Part shown: positions 32,313 through 45,041 of the stretch, one piece after another
How positions within the stretch are numbered: position 1 is the stretch's first letter
Layout: the number at the start of each line of letters is the position of its first letter
Assembly: GCA_948567375.1 (NCBI GenBank)
Contig: OX419760.1
Location: 12,958,001 to 13,022,000 of the forward strand
Length of the DNA: 64,000 nucleotides
Direction: 5' to 3'
Source: Lunularia cruciata
Taxonomy: Eukaryota; Streptophyta; Marchantiopsida; Lunulariales; Lunulariaceae
The notes under the pieces: generated by a model
The model's database searches: none
What the model saw: only the letters and a program-made list of their open reading frames with translations
What the model was told of the DNA's origin: nothing
Translations under genes and position numbers: made by a program

Positions 32313-34091
32313 ATGATCTATAGAACGGACCTAGTGTCTACTGAGATGAAGAATTCTCCGAAATATGGCAGAAGATCCTCAACTCCGAAGTCGGGTCCAC
32401 AGAACTGCTGTTATAGGAGCAAGTTTGTGATCATCTTGGGTCTAGTATTGACAGTGGTGATCGTAGTGTTTTTGAACAAAGCATCATCGTATGCAGATGG
32501 AGGGCTGAAATCCTTAACAATCGCGAGTGAAAAGTCAGGCCAGACTTTGTCGAGGTTGAACTATACTAACATATTGGTGGAACTAGGAGAATCCACCAAT
32601 TACACAAGTACTTTACAGACTCTGCTACAATTTAATGGCACTCTAGCGTGCCACAATCTATCCACCAACTCCACTAGATTGGAGAACCTCCCTAAACCGG
32701 TGAAAGGGAGAGTAATGCTCAGAGCTAGCCACAGACACCTCCTAACTCTGGTGGCCTATGCCGTGGATGGCAAAAGGCGGTGCGCGGAGGGAGACTACTT
32801 CGAGGTGGACTTCCACAACGAGCACTATCGGTCGAGACTCCCAACAGTCGACTATGGAAATGGAACCTATGGGCTCGAGCTTCTCGTCCCGTCGCGTTGG
32901 GCCGGGGTTTTCAATCTAGAAGTTACCCTCTTGTTCACTAACTGGCATGGAATGGATTCACGCTGCAAGAGCTGTTCAGAGCCTCTTGTAGTTATAGAAC
33001 AGGAGCTCCACTTGTTTGTGCCATCGGATGATCACTTCTTTGCCTCCGAGCTTGACAAAGAGAGCAAGAAGCAGAAGCCTCTAACGAACTTAACCCGCTG
33101 CAGCCCAGAGGATTTCAATCGTGCAACCTGGTCCGGAAGATGGACCCGCAGCTGGTTCAACGATATCTGCCACCCAGATGAGGAGAAAAGGTACAAGTGT
33201 CTGCCAAAGGAGCATTACGAGTGCTAGGAGCCATGGTGCTTCGGCTCTGTTGGACAGCTGGAAAGCAATGGGTGGCAGTATTCTGCGCATTGCAGTTTCA
33301 AGATCTTCGAGCGGGATGAAGCTTGGAAGTGTCTAAATAGGAAGTGGTGGTTGATCTGGGGAGACTCCAACTTCCAGGATACTATCCGAAACATCGTGCT
33401 CTTTATTTTAGAGTGGAAGCTGCCAACCAAGAGGACCATCAACGAATACACTCTCGACCGCAATTACGAGAGAATGTTCATCAACCAACACAGTTTGGAG
33501 GAAGGGTTCAAAGTCAGCATGATTTTTAATGGTAACAACAATGAATTTGCCAATGGCGAGGGTCTTAACACTCTCAGGCACAAGGATCACCAAGAGAGAA
33601 TCAAATCCCATTTTGATGGACCAAATTGGGTGCCAGACACTATAATCATGAACTCAGGGTTGCATGATGGAGCCGGAGGTCGCAGCCTGAATTCCTATAT
33701 TGAAAGTGCGGACTTCACCGTGGACTGGTGGAAAAGCTTTTACAGGAATATCACGGTACGACGAAAGCCCAAACTCATTTGGCGCTCCACAGTGGCTCCA
33801 GCAGGTAGTGCAAGGCAAGCTCCAGGTAATCCCAATAAACTGGAGATGTTCAATCTGATCATGGTTGAAAAACTGCTTCAAGTTCGGGATGAACTGCCCG
33901 TCATATTTGTAGACACCTTTGATCTCACATTTCCTTGGCACTACACTCAAGAATATAGCGATGGAGGTCACTACGGCTGACCACCAGGGATGAGAGTGGG
34001 CTGGCCAGGAAGTCCTGCCAAGGCACATTATTATTTTGTGGATCTGATGAACGCCCACATTCTATATGTCCAGCGTAACAGTGCTCACTAG
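32313..34091 (+). pseudogene. NXPE/PC-esterase-like SGNH-fold membrane protein, two in-frame stops
   Basis: One frame runs from ATG 32313 to TAG 34091 (592 codons, no intron), interrupted only by TAG at 33225 (codon 305) and TGA at 33978 (codon 556). Residues 1-37 are a basic cytoplasmic tail, 38-54 a membrane segment (type II), followed by a lumenal stem with many N-x-S/T sites. About residues 125-215 resemble the Ig-like/filamin domain of NXPE proteins (CAEGDYFEVDF, WAGVFNLEVTLLF). The catalytic part has G-D-S (33360-33368, Ser 352), a NSGLHD block (33650-33667) and D-G-G-H (33960-33971, Asp 550, His 553): the SGNH/PC-esterase signature shared with plant TBL O-acetyltransferases. Likely role: Golgi transfer or removal of acyl groups on glycans (inference). 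A second possible start is ATG 32346. The long intact frame implies very recent damage, a sequencing error, or a truncated product of 304 residues lacking catalysis. Confidence 0.75.
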
Positions 34092-34102
34092 CAAAGCTGA
34101 TG

Positions 34103-34622
34103 TCTAGATCGAATCCAATTGCAGCGGGAACTTATTTCATGTAGTATTCGTCGCTGTATCATGAACAAGCTGCAGGAGTCATGAAGGTCCCTTTGGAAAC
34201 ACTATTTTTCTGTCATCGTTGTTCGAAATGGATCTCTGAGATACGAACTTGCGTATGAAGATCGATAGTTTTTCAGATTAAAAGTTAGTTTATGGAGCAG
34301 CGTAATTGCATGAAGACTAGGAATAGTCTTGAACATCCTTCGGGGACTTAGCTGAAATCTAGATCGAATCTAATTGCAGCAGGAACTTATTTCATGTAGT
34401 ATTCGTTGCTGTATCATGAACAAGCTGCAGGAGTCATGAAGGTCATGAAGGTCATGAAGGTCCCTTTGGAAACACTATTTTTCTGTCATCGTTGTTCGAT
34501 ATGGATCTGTGAGATACGAACTTGCGTATGAAGATCGATATTTTTTCAGATTAAAAATTAGTTTATGGAGCAGCGTAATTGCATCAAGACTAGGAATAGT
34601 CTTGAACATCCTTCGGGAACTT
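34103..34622. repeat. Tandem duplication of ~250 bp in the esterase 3' region
   Basis: TCTAGATCGAATC at 34103 and 34358 (period 255) start two units with about 95% identity, both ending GAACATCCTTCGGG. The second contains an extra 18 bp: the 9-bp AGGTCATGA appears three times (34440-34460). Identity is high, so the event is recent relative to surrounding repeats. Confidence 0.95.
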
Positions 34623-34825
34623 CGCAATGGTTTCGAGATGTAGGTAGTAGAACAAGGAGACGGAATCAGCCCCAAAATTTTAAGTAACAGGCCAACGTTT
34701 TAACCAGGTTCCGCAGTTAATAGCCTGTTTGAGCCAGCGCCAGACACACAAATATGAAAATCTAAATATATAAATATGAAATCTACAGATGAAGTCAATT
34801 TCACCGGATCAATGCATAATTTTGC

Positions 34826-34878
34826 ACCTAATAAAATCTCAGTAAATTTTTTTTTTATTAACTGAGATTTTATGAGGT
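34826..34878. repeat. 18-bp inverted repeat with T-rich loop
   Basis: ACCTAATAAAATCTCAGT (34826-34843) and ACTGAGATTTTATGAGGT (34861-34878) pair with one mismatch across a 17-nt A/T loop. It could be a terminator-like hairpin or a remnant of a MITE; no target duplication was identified. Confidence 0.8.
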
Positions 34879-34879
34879 A

Positions 34880-37104
34880 ATAAATAATTTTATTACGATA
34901 AAATATAATAAAATAAAACTATAAAAAATAAAAAATTATAATAAAATACAGATTATTTCTTATATCTTATTTACATATATAACTTTTTATTCTAAGTTTC
35001 ACCAATATAGTTAAACATAAAAATATAATTTGCAATAGAGTTAAATGATCATATTTATATAGTTAAATCTCTACATAAATGACGTTAACTACATCAAGGA
35101 AAATTGATCAAAGGATTCATTATCTTCCACTATTATCTAACTTATTCAATTCATCTACGCATCCTCTTGCTCCTTTTCTTCTCTGCTGCTTCTTGCTACT
35201 CCACTGTCCCTTCATCTTATCTTGTATGTGACGGTTGAAATTACCTTGCTCTTAGTCCACTACCTCTTCATCTTCATTTTATGTGCTGTGTGATACTTGA
35301 AACTGCATTTTCCTGATCCCATGCCTCCTCATTTTATTCGGGAGATGATGCTTGAAAGTCTCCAACTACTTTCTACTTCGATAGTATAATCTGTATAATA
35401 TTGGTGTTAGATACTTCGTCGCCAATAACCACTAGAATCATGGAAGATACATAGTAACAATGGGTATCTCTCCGTCCAAAGCTAGTGAAAACTGACAGTA
35501 AACTAAGGATATCAATAGAAGATGTCTACTATATATATATAACACATCTATAGCATCTAACTAATTCTAATACTCCTCCATCTCTACCAAACTAGATTAG
35601 AGAAAGTAAGATAGTCTCATTACCAAACCAAGTATCTAACATCCAATATTTTGACCTAGAAGCCAGAATGATAAGATAATGTATTAAACCCTATACCGCT
35701 TACACGCATTTACTATCAATCTATCACCTAGATGATTTAGCTTTTATGCAACAACTTATTTAATAAAAAAAAATCTATTGCCTATTTTATTGTCACAAAG
35801 TGAGTAGAAATTGTCCCTCGCTTGGTCAAGTATCCAATTATCATGTATTTTTATGGTTAATTTTTTATCCACCAAAGTGCTTGATATTGGGCTTATCCCT
35901 AAACATAAATATCAAGTTAAAAATAGATGGACCAATAAGGTAGACCAAAAAGAAGTGCATAAAATCTGCAACAATATACCAAATAACACAATTGCTACAA
36001 TGGATTTGCAATATCATTGACAACACAAAATTGCAAAGACGAGTAGAAGATGATAGATAGACGTCCAAAATTGTCTATCTTTTAAACTCAACACCATATC
36101 AAATATATCCGCTTTTCGTGAGAGGAGAACTATCTTTGTGTTTTCACCTTGCAGCAATAAAAGGTACACACCATGGCTAGAGTGTACTTGCAAGACAACA
36201 AATATATTTTTGCTCTAACCTACTCATAGATGAACCTACTCCTTACTCTAAGACTCCTTCAATAGACTGTCCACATTCCTCTTCTTCCAAACTTTGGTAT
36301 TTTCATACCAAAGAATAAAAGCCAGAGGAAATGAAGCACTTGCAAAATCAAGCTCTATTACTAGTTTCTCCACCTCCTCAATTGAAGCCTTTCCTTCAGG
36401 CCCTCTCTTCTAAGCATTAGGCTTTGTACTTGACAACTTCTTCTTGACATCTTTGTCCTCTTGCAAAATGGCAAATATATTGAATAGATCTCAATCTAAC
36501 TTGGTTCAAATAAAATATAAGCATAAACTAACTCAAATAAGAAGGAGACATTAACTTACCAATAATATTCAAAGAATATGACACTTCGATGGGGTTTTTC
36601 TTTTGTGCAATGAAGAGCTTCAATGCCTCCTCTCAATCACTAGCTAATAGTAAGTTGAATGGGTGCCTTATTACAATGCACAAGACCTTATGTCTTTGCC
36701 ACTTCCTGACCAAGGTCCAAGATTTAGTAACCATGTGCATTATTAGTACTTAATGTACTGCGAGACCTGATGCCTCCGTTTTCTCAACAAACAAATGATG
36801 GGTAGTTGTTGGTGATCCTGTACTATCCCTTTCTTGAACCATGATCCATTTCTAAATGATGATGCGTGAGTATCTATCCACCTGCTACTGTACCTACTGC
36901 CTGCTACTACTGTTACTACTGTACCTACTGCCTGCTACTGCTGCTTACTACTGTTACCTGCAGAGGTTGTGATATTATTTAATATTCATTTACCGGCTCT
37001 TGTGAGATACAATTATTGCTTGTAGGATAAGAATCAGAAGTCAAATGTTCAAAAACGGAAAAGCAGAGTATCTACCAGGGTATCTCAATCCTGCCTTGCT
37101 CTTT
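34880..37104. other. AT-rich sequence, no gene seen
   Basis: Short frames only, no family motif. A stretch near 36880-36960 repeats CTGCTACTRYTRCTACTGTACCTACTGC, a small imperfect trinucleotide-type repeat. The rest looks like old intergenic or repeat DNA. Confidence 0.4.
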
Positions 37105-37250
37105 AGGTGCATTAGGGCAGATTCCTCATATAGACTCTATTGAGGTTTTGCCCCATTTTTACTTTCTTTTTTGCTGTTCTTTTCTCTCCCTTGTACTGCT
37201 TGATGGGGTCTTCCCATCCTTCGCTTTGTCTACGGGGTCACCCTTTTCCT
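37105..37250 (+). repeat. LINE 3' tail
   Basis: TTTAGGTGCATTAGGGCAGATTCCTCATATAGACTC matches the tail of the LINE remnant (28512-28603, minus), followed by TATTGAGGTTTTGCCCC, a T-rich run, CTCCCTTGTACTGCTTGATG, GGGTCTTCCCATCCTTCGC and CTACGGGGTCACC. Confidence 0.8.
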
Positions 37251-37352
37251 TTGCTCTTTGGCAATAGACTTAATCTTTTACACTTCGATCTCGTCCTTCT
37301 CCCCAAATGTTGAAAATCTTTGCCGGACCTCCCATAGCTTGCCAGCCCAAAA

Positions 37353-37448
37353 TTATGACTTAGTTCCAATTTTACCTATTTTGTTTCACCCTTGTATGAG
37401 CTTGATGGGGTCTTCCCATCCTTGTGTTTTCTACGCGGTTGCACTTTC
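37353..37448 (+). repeat. LINE 3' tail, short copy
   Basis: GAGCTTGATGGGGTCTTCCC, ATCCTTGTGTTTTCTACGCGG with a degraded CTTAGTTCC hairpin start. It lies about 100 bp after the previous copy in the same orientation. Confidence 0.75.
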
Positions 37449-38791
37449 TTGACCAAAGTGATTTTTGGAAGATGTTGTCATCAATAATGATAATTTTCTC
37501 TAGAGTTTACATCGGCTTGACTTCAAGAGAACCCTTAGAAAAACTCTTGAGATCTTGCATCTGCTTATAGCCCTCCTCCAAAATGCTAGTGTCAACACTC
37601 AACCTTCTTTGGATGTGGCTTATTTGGAGCCAAAATTGCTATTGATATTATTGATCATACAAATTCCTACAACATCCTCCATAATTGAAATAAGAAACAT
37701 AATGCAAAAGAAGTACCAAAGCAACTATACTTGTTCAAAACCTTAGACTAGAGCGTGTGATACACTTCCAAAAAACAATGCATATGTTAACCGGGGTCTA
37801 AAATGTTGAAGTTATCCTTAAACTCAAGCTTCTCCTTGTTTCAACTACTAAAATAAAAACTATCATGGGAGTGAGAATTCTTTCAAAATCTTCTCCACCA
37901 AAAAAATCCAAAAGATCATCACTAACATAGTAAATTAAGACAGGATGTAATTAAACTCAATATGGCAATGTAGCCTCTTACCTATCCACATCTTGTGGAG
38001 TTTGACATTATCATGTCAATAATGATAGTGTTAGTCTACACAAGGCAGCTACTCTTTGTCATAGACTAAATCTAGGTTCTTGTTCACTAGTCCAATAACT
38101 AAGGTTCCACCTCATCTGACTCCTTAAAGGTACATGGAGCAAGGTATATGGTTTGGATATGAAATGCCTTTCATGACTCAAGAAGCTTCTCAAACTAGAC
38201 GGTTATGCTAAAGCCTTATCATCCCCTAAGGAAGAGTATGTTTCCTCTTTTGCCTTTGGCTCAACTATCTTCTTCCTCTTCTTCTTGCTTAATAGTATCT
38301 CCTCGTTGTTTTTTTCCTCCCCAGGTTGCTTCTATCTCTTCCTTAATAATCAAAATTTCTTCCTCAAACCTTGTGTGCCTCCTACTTGAATAAAATTTGG
38401 CCTTATTACTAGCACTCTCAACAACAATCTCATTTGGATGCCAATGATTGCACTCTTTGAAATCTTGGTAAGAAATGGATTACCCCGGTTGCCTCTTGGC
38501 AAGGAGCTTTGGCTTTAGAGGCAACTTGACAAACTCACTCTTTATAAAATAATAATCCAACTAGGCATGTAAGAATACATTCATGACATGAAATAAGGAT
38601 AAAAAGAGTAAGAACTTTAGTACTTTAAAAACATGCAGGTGTTTTGATAGTGGTAATGTATACTACTCATTTTGTGCCTACTGTTAGGTGGCAACCTATG
38701 CATAGAAAAAAAAAGCGAAAAAAAAGAGCACAAGTTGGTCATGAATTTTCAATTGACATTATACACACATCATGCATAATGGTGATATACT
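37449..38791. other. Unassigned sequence
   Basis: No gene or repeat family was recognised. Frames are short and without motifs. Confidence 0.4.
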
Positions 38792-38891
38792 CACACCTAG
38801 CATTTAGCCATAGTGTCCAAAGGTGCAATATGCACACCTAGCATTTAGCCATAGTGTCCAAAGGTGCAATATGCACACCTAGCATTTAGCT
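38792..38891. repeat. 41-bp tandem repeat, 2.4 copies
   Basis: CACACCTAGCATTTAGC begins units at 38792, 38833 and 38874. The first two units are identical; the third is cut after 18 bases. Confidence 0.95.
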
Positions 38892-41800
38892 TGAATAGTA
38901 TGTAGAAAAACATTTTTCATGCACAGAAATAGTAGTATGCATTATATACATAAATGCTTGGTGCATCTTTTTCTCATTTGGGCATTTTATACACAAAATA
39001 TAGGATGTTGTGTTTGTTTATGAAGAGAACTCTGTTTAATAGAGAAACGTATAAATGCATTTATTTTGTAAAATCCTAAGCAAACCTAGTATATGCTTAG
39101 TATGAGAAAATTACAATAAACTTAGCAAGAATCCTAATAAACTTTATTCTTGCAAATTTTGGTGGCAAAATCAAAACTCCATTGGTTCTTTTCAAGTGAG
39201 AAAAATGCAACCTTCTTCATCCTCATGCAAAATGGTGCAAGTGAGTCATCAGTGATGCAAAAAATAAGCAAGAAATGTTTTGAATATAGGACTAAATCAT
39301 GGTTGCTTTAAATATTAGGCCAATTGCAATCATTGGTTGCTCATATGAACTCTTATAAGTCCATGTGATTATTTTATGAAAACACTCTATGGATACCATT
39401 TAGTCTAATCTGATTGTTGAGTGTCAATTTTAAGATTACATTTCTAGTGTAAAATGGATAAATTGCATCCAAAATGGTGTTTTCTTTCACAACTTGGGAT
39501 AGAGTAAATAAATGGATGAAAGGACTAGACTATAAGGTTCTAGGAAGAAGATAGGAGAAACTATAATAGATTTGTGTTTTTGAAATTATAAAGAAACAAG
39601 TGTAGGGTCTAAATCTCATGGAAGCATAGCATGAAAGTGATGAAGAAACAAAAGAGAGCAAAACCAAACATCAAATAAGGAATACTTTTATTGCACCTCT
39701 TCCCTCCTTCCATAAGCCAAGATTCCTAAATCCCCACTTCTTCAAAAGATTATGGAGAATGATTGTAAATTCCTCCAAAAAAAATAATTTATACTTGAAA
39801 AGTTTCACATTTAAGGAGTCTAACTAGCAAACCATTGGTATCTCTCATAAATTTGTGGAAAATACTCAAAATTAGCAAATTAGATTATATCAATTATATA
39901 GATCAATTAGGATTAAAAAAATTCAATTTTGTGTTAAATAATCAAAATTAGCAAATTAGATTATCAAAATTGGAAAAATATATATGAATTAGGATAAGAT
40001 GTACAATGTTGATTCTAAAAATCTATACAAGGATATATAGTGTGCACTATTTATCTGAAAAGAATTTTAATTTCTTCAATATCATAGTGAAGTGCATTGT
40101 ATTTCTAATTCTTGATTGTTTTTCCATTACTTTTTTTTCCAAATTTCAATTTTCTTTTCAACATAGATGTAAAAAGATTGAAGCTAAGAGCCGGTTTAAA
40201 TTTTCTTATTAATTTTCTAATACTACATGCTCAGTTTAACCTTTCCTTTTTTTATACATAAAGAGCTGAAAATTTCTATTGACTACCCATTGTTCCAATT
40301 CTTGATTTTTTCTATCACTTTTTATTTAAATTCTTAGATTAAAACCATCTATTTTAGACACCATCGTTGATGATATATATTACTTAATATTCCATATTAA
40401 AATAATATTAATAGAGGTATATTTTTGGTTGCTAAACATGGCATTCAAATATAGAAAATATACTCTTCTTATTTTATGAATTTTGAATGCATAAGATCTA
40501 GGATTCTAGAGTTACTTGATATATGAGCTCCAAACCAAAATACAATGGGATTTACCTCACAAAATTGGGTCATGTTGTACTGATTTGATATAATAACAAT
40601 GAGTGATTATGGATGACAAGTGATAAGGACCTTTTTACCAAGCACCAAATACTAAGGAATCCAATTGGTGAACATGGACCAAGTTTTTTCTACAAGTTCT
40701 GTCATTAAAGAAAAAAAGAAAAAAGAAGAGGAAAATGGGATTTAGATGCTTTGCTTATGGAATAATTGGATGATGAGTTATCCAAGCATATATCACTATG
40801 CAGAAACATACCATAATGTTGGATTCTAGAAAAAAAGATAAATTTAGGTTATGTGTTTGAGTTGTACAATGATGACATCCAAGAGGAAGAAGAAGTCCTT
40901 AAGCTTTCTCCAATTTTGTTACAATATTTTTACAAAAAAAATAATGTCTACCACAATCTGCTCCTCTAACAATAAGTCAATGAGTTTGAGGTCAATAATG
41001 TGGCTATTACTACATTGCAAACTTGTGTAATCTTTGGTGGAATACATTTGCTTTGAAAGCTACCTACACAAGAGAAGATAAAAATCCTAATGCTCAGTCT
41101 CCACATGCCTTGATCCATAGACCAAATTATCCTTACTCAAAGACATATTAGGGATTGAAAGCTAAACACATACATGTTCATAAAGCCTTTATCTCTAAGC
41201 AAATTTCTTGTGATTCTATTAAAAATTTGAAATATGTCTTATTGTAAGAGTAATTATTCTTGTCCATTCTTTCCAAGCAACTCACCATTAAAATGAGAGT
41301 TGCATTTGCTAACCTATGAAGGTTGAAAGACAAGTGAATGGCGATTAACACTATATGGTGGTAGAGTTGTTTATAGAAAAGCATTCAAAAGAGTATATAT
41401 GCTGGGGATACTAGAATAACTCTGTGACTATATCTCAAAGATATCAATAATTGTTCCAAAGGATGCCAAGAAAGACCATCATTGCATCTAGTATTTTTAC
41501 TTTGAGAATGGCTAGTAAAATTCTTCAAAAGTTATTGTAAACTTCTACTCCAAGTAGAAAGTTTCAATCCACATAAAATTTTCATCAAGAAGGATGCATA
41601 TGAGTATCATAAAACCAATACAAGTAAAAGGGATCCAAACGAGGTGATCCAATTTAGAAGATTTTGTAAGCTGCGATAGACAAATTTTGTTAATGTCCAT
41701 ATCAAAATCCAATATATTATTTGTAAAGACTACGTAGAGCTAGAAGCTAAAAAAGACCATGCTATTCTTATTGTGTGAAATATTAAATGGTCTATATCAT

Positions 41801-43129
41801 ACATATTATTTGAAAAAATATTTATAGTTTATATTTATTCCATTATTTCTTTCTTAATTGTTAGATTAGTATTAAAATCTATTTTTTAGAATTATGTGTC
41901 TAGTTTCATAACTAGTCATATAAGTTGTGTTTGTAGATATATATAATATGTCTCCTTTCTTACACAAGTTGCAAATAGTAAGCTCTATATGCATTAAATG
42001 AAACAATGGAAGAAAGATATAAGTTTACTAAGCACTATTACAAATGTTAGAAATGCTTTGTTGAGGGTAATAAATGTCTAGGAATAGAAATAGAATGAAT
42101 TGAAATATTCTTCATAGATATTTTTCATGCAAAAACATTCATAAGAATTCTCAATCTTGAATCACACTCGTCAAGCAAGAACATTTTGCATGTTTAAGAT
42201 TATTAAAAGTAATGCAAACTTAACAAATCCTTGTTAGCAATTAATTATAATCTCAAAATAAACTTTGAAACAATTATTTTATAATTTTATTTAGATAAAA
42301 GAACAAGGAAATTACAAATTTAATCTTTGATCTTTTTTCTCCTTATTGTGAGGACTTTTAACAATTCACAACTTTTCTTCTTATTATTGATGTACTCATA
42401 ATCAAATTAATAAAATGAATTAGATAAGGTAAATATTTCACCTTACCTACTTTGATACTTCCTATAGAGTCCTTATATATAATATTACAAAGATTTACCA
42501 TAGATTTTAGCTAAATTTTGGTATATAAATATTGGAAACCCTAGAAGATATTCTAGAAAGTACTTATTTAGTTTTGAAAAGAGTAGAGCAAATGGACTAT
42601 TTGATAGTGCTTCTTCAAAAGGTACTTAGGAAACTTCTTGGATGTAATAAAATAAGGAAACTTCTTGAGGATTGAGGACCTTGACTAAGAGTAACTTGGC
42701 TAGGACATTAATGGCTACCTTTTTGTGGAAGTACGTGTAGTGGCTCACTTGTTCTCAAGAGTGCAATTTTGTTCCATTTTTCTACTTTTGTTAATGAAAA
42801 AGAAACAGATTTTTATGTCTAAGTAATAAACCACTCAATGTGGTATTATTTTAACTACATCCTAGTATACACCAAGGTACAAAGAGGCAGCATGAAGATC
42901 TTTGTTGCTATCAACCTTCAACTTGGAAGAGTCACCTTAAGGAGGAATTTTTCTATGTGCACTTTGAGGTTGATATCTTTATAATTACTTATTTGAATAG
43001 AATGATCTTTATGTTGTTATTAGTACCTTCACAAAGGGTTTTTTATTGACACCAAAATCACAGCATTTGGAGGTTTGTATCAAAAGTTATGACCATATGA
43101 AGTATCAACCATATGGATGTTGAGCTCAT
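38892..43129. other. AT-rich sequence, no gene seen
   Basis: About 4.2 kb without a frame longer than ~70 codons and without recognisable domains on either strand. Probably very old repeat DNA. Confidence 0.4.
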
Positions 43130-43745
43130 ACCTTGTACTTCTTGTACCTTGTATTATCTCATACTCAGACCTACTACTCTTTATTTCTCATACATAACCT
43201 TGTTCTTAATTTATTGTATGTAACCTTGTATATTGTTTCTTGTGTGCAACCTTGTACTTTGTTTCTCATACATAACCTTGTATTTTTTCTCATAAATAAC
43301 CTTGTATTTTGTTTCTTGTGTGTAACCTTGTACTTTTTTTCTCATAAATAACCTTGTATTTTGTTTCTTGTTTGTAACCTTGTATTTTGTTTCTTGTGTG
43401 TAACCCTTGTACTTTGTTTCTTGTATGTAAGTTTGTACTTCTTTACTCATATATAACCTTGTACTTTTTTTCTCATACGTAACCTTGTATTTTTTTTTCT
43501 TATTTGTAACTTTGCACTTGATTCTTATTTGTAACCTTGTACTTTGTTCCTTGTACATAACCTCATACTTCATTTCTCATATGTTGTTTCCCATTTGTAA
43601 CCTTGTACTTTGTTTCTTGTACATAACATCATACTATTTGTCTCGTACTCAGACCTTGTACTATTTTTCTTGTACCTCAACACCTTGTGCTTGTTTTGTT
43701 TCTCATACCTTGTACTTTATACTTCATGTATCATATCTTGTACCA
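43130..43745. repeat. Minisatellite of ~26-30-bp units
   Basis: More than 20 imperfect units built on AACCTTGTACTTTGTTTCTY plus a variable ATACAT or GTGTGT end. Units differ in length and have drifted, so frames across it on both strands are repetitive but not genes. Not a CRISPR: there are no unique spacers of constant length. Confidence 0.9.
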
Positions 43746-45041
43746 AATTTTCTTGCATACAAGAAAATTTCTATAGCTTCATACAAGATGAGCAACATCC
43801 AACTTCACCACAAATGACTAAGAGCCATTTCATAGATACAACAAGGTAGTTTTTATAGTTGTAATGTAGGACAATTGTATTGTACATATTTTATACATAG
43901 TAGTTAGATTATGGTACAAAGATATTATATTATTCTTATCACTTGACATAATAGCGGTAAATGCCAAGGGGATGGTCATTCCACATAGTCCATGCTTATT
44001 AAAGATTATGGTTAGGGTTAGATAAGTAGATAAGATGTGATTAGCGGCTTAGATGTAATAATGAATTCCTAGTACATTGTAACTACTAGATTTTTTTGGC
44101 AACTAAGTAGGATTTTATATAAGGCTTAGACCCAATATTCATAAGGTTCGTTTAGTACATCTTTTTCTTGTATTAAATGAGGCTTATACCATCAAGACTA
44201 TAAAGTTGGTGTTTATATTTCAGTCTACACTTTTTATGAGTAATTGCATGCTTGATTGAGTAGGAGTGAGGAAGCTTGATGCATGAGAAGAAGCACTAGA
44301 TTGAGGGCAATCATTCATGTGGAACTAAATTTTTCAACTCTAGGGGCTCTATAGAGGTCAAGAACAATATAGAGATAGGTTGCCACACATCTAGAGTATC
44401 ATAAAGTACCACTAATGTGCAAGATTCAGTAGCATAATCATTCAAGATTCTTGTGATGTTGTGCCTTTTGGGAATGGTGGAATTCTATGTCATAATTGTA
44501 GTCATTAGAGGTGACTGAACCCTTGGGAGATCTTACTCTCTTTTATTTTGCATGTTCTAAAGCACTATTTTTGAGATACCTTAATATTGTCAATTTTGTA
44601 CACCATGAACTTGTGATGTGAGTGAAAATCATAGTACTTATGATTGCTTTGATGATAGCTATCAGAAATTTGGCCAAGCAATAGAGAAGGTATAGAAATT
44701 CCAAGGTGAAGTGACCTTAACTACAAATGAATTAATGAACATCGCAATCAAGAATCCTCTAGATTAAATCTAGAGTGTGATTATTGGTGATTTTCTCTTT
44801 TTGTTATGCACTAGAGGTGGGGACTCTACCTTCTTTTGGGAGTGGTTCTTTCCAAGAGGTTTTATAGGCAAGAATAGACAACTTCTAATATTGTGACACT
44901 TTGTCTTCATTTTTAGTCATTTCCAACCTATATCCTCAAGAAAGCAACCTGTTCTTACCCATTATATTATTAGTACATCAACACTAAGTTACCATAGTAA
45001 GGTTCTACACAGCCTAAATATTAATAATGGGGCCTTGGTTC
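43746..45041. other. Unassigned sequence
   Basis: No gene was supported. ATAAGGCTTAGACCC...CTTGTATTAAATGAGGCTTATACC (about 44120-44190) looks like LTR promoter/polyadenylation sequence but no ends were found. Confidence 0.35.

Noticed and set aside
43211-43817. Repeat array that might be read as a CRISPR or a repeat protein gene
   Set aside because: Units are contiguous and imperfect with no constant-length unique spacers, and this is a plant nuclear context; frames differ between units.
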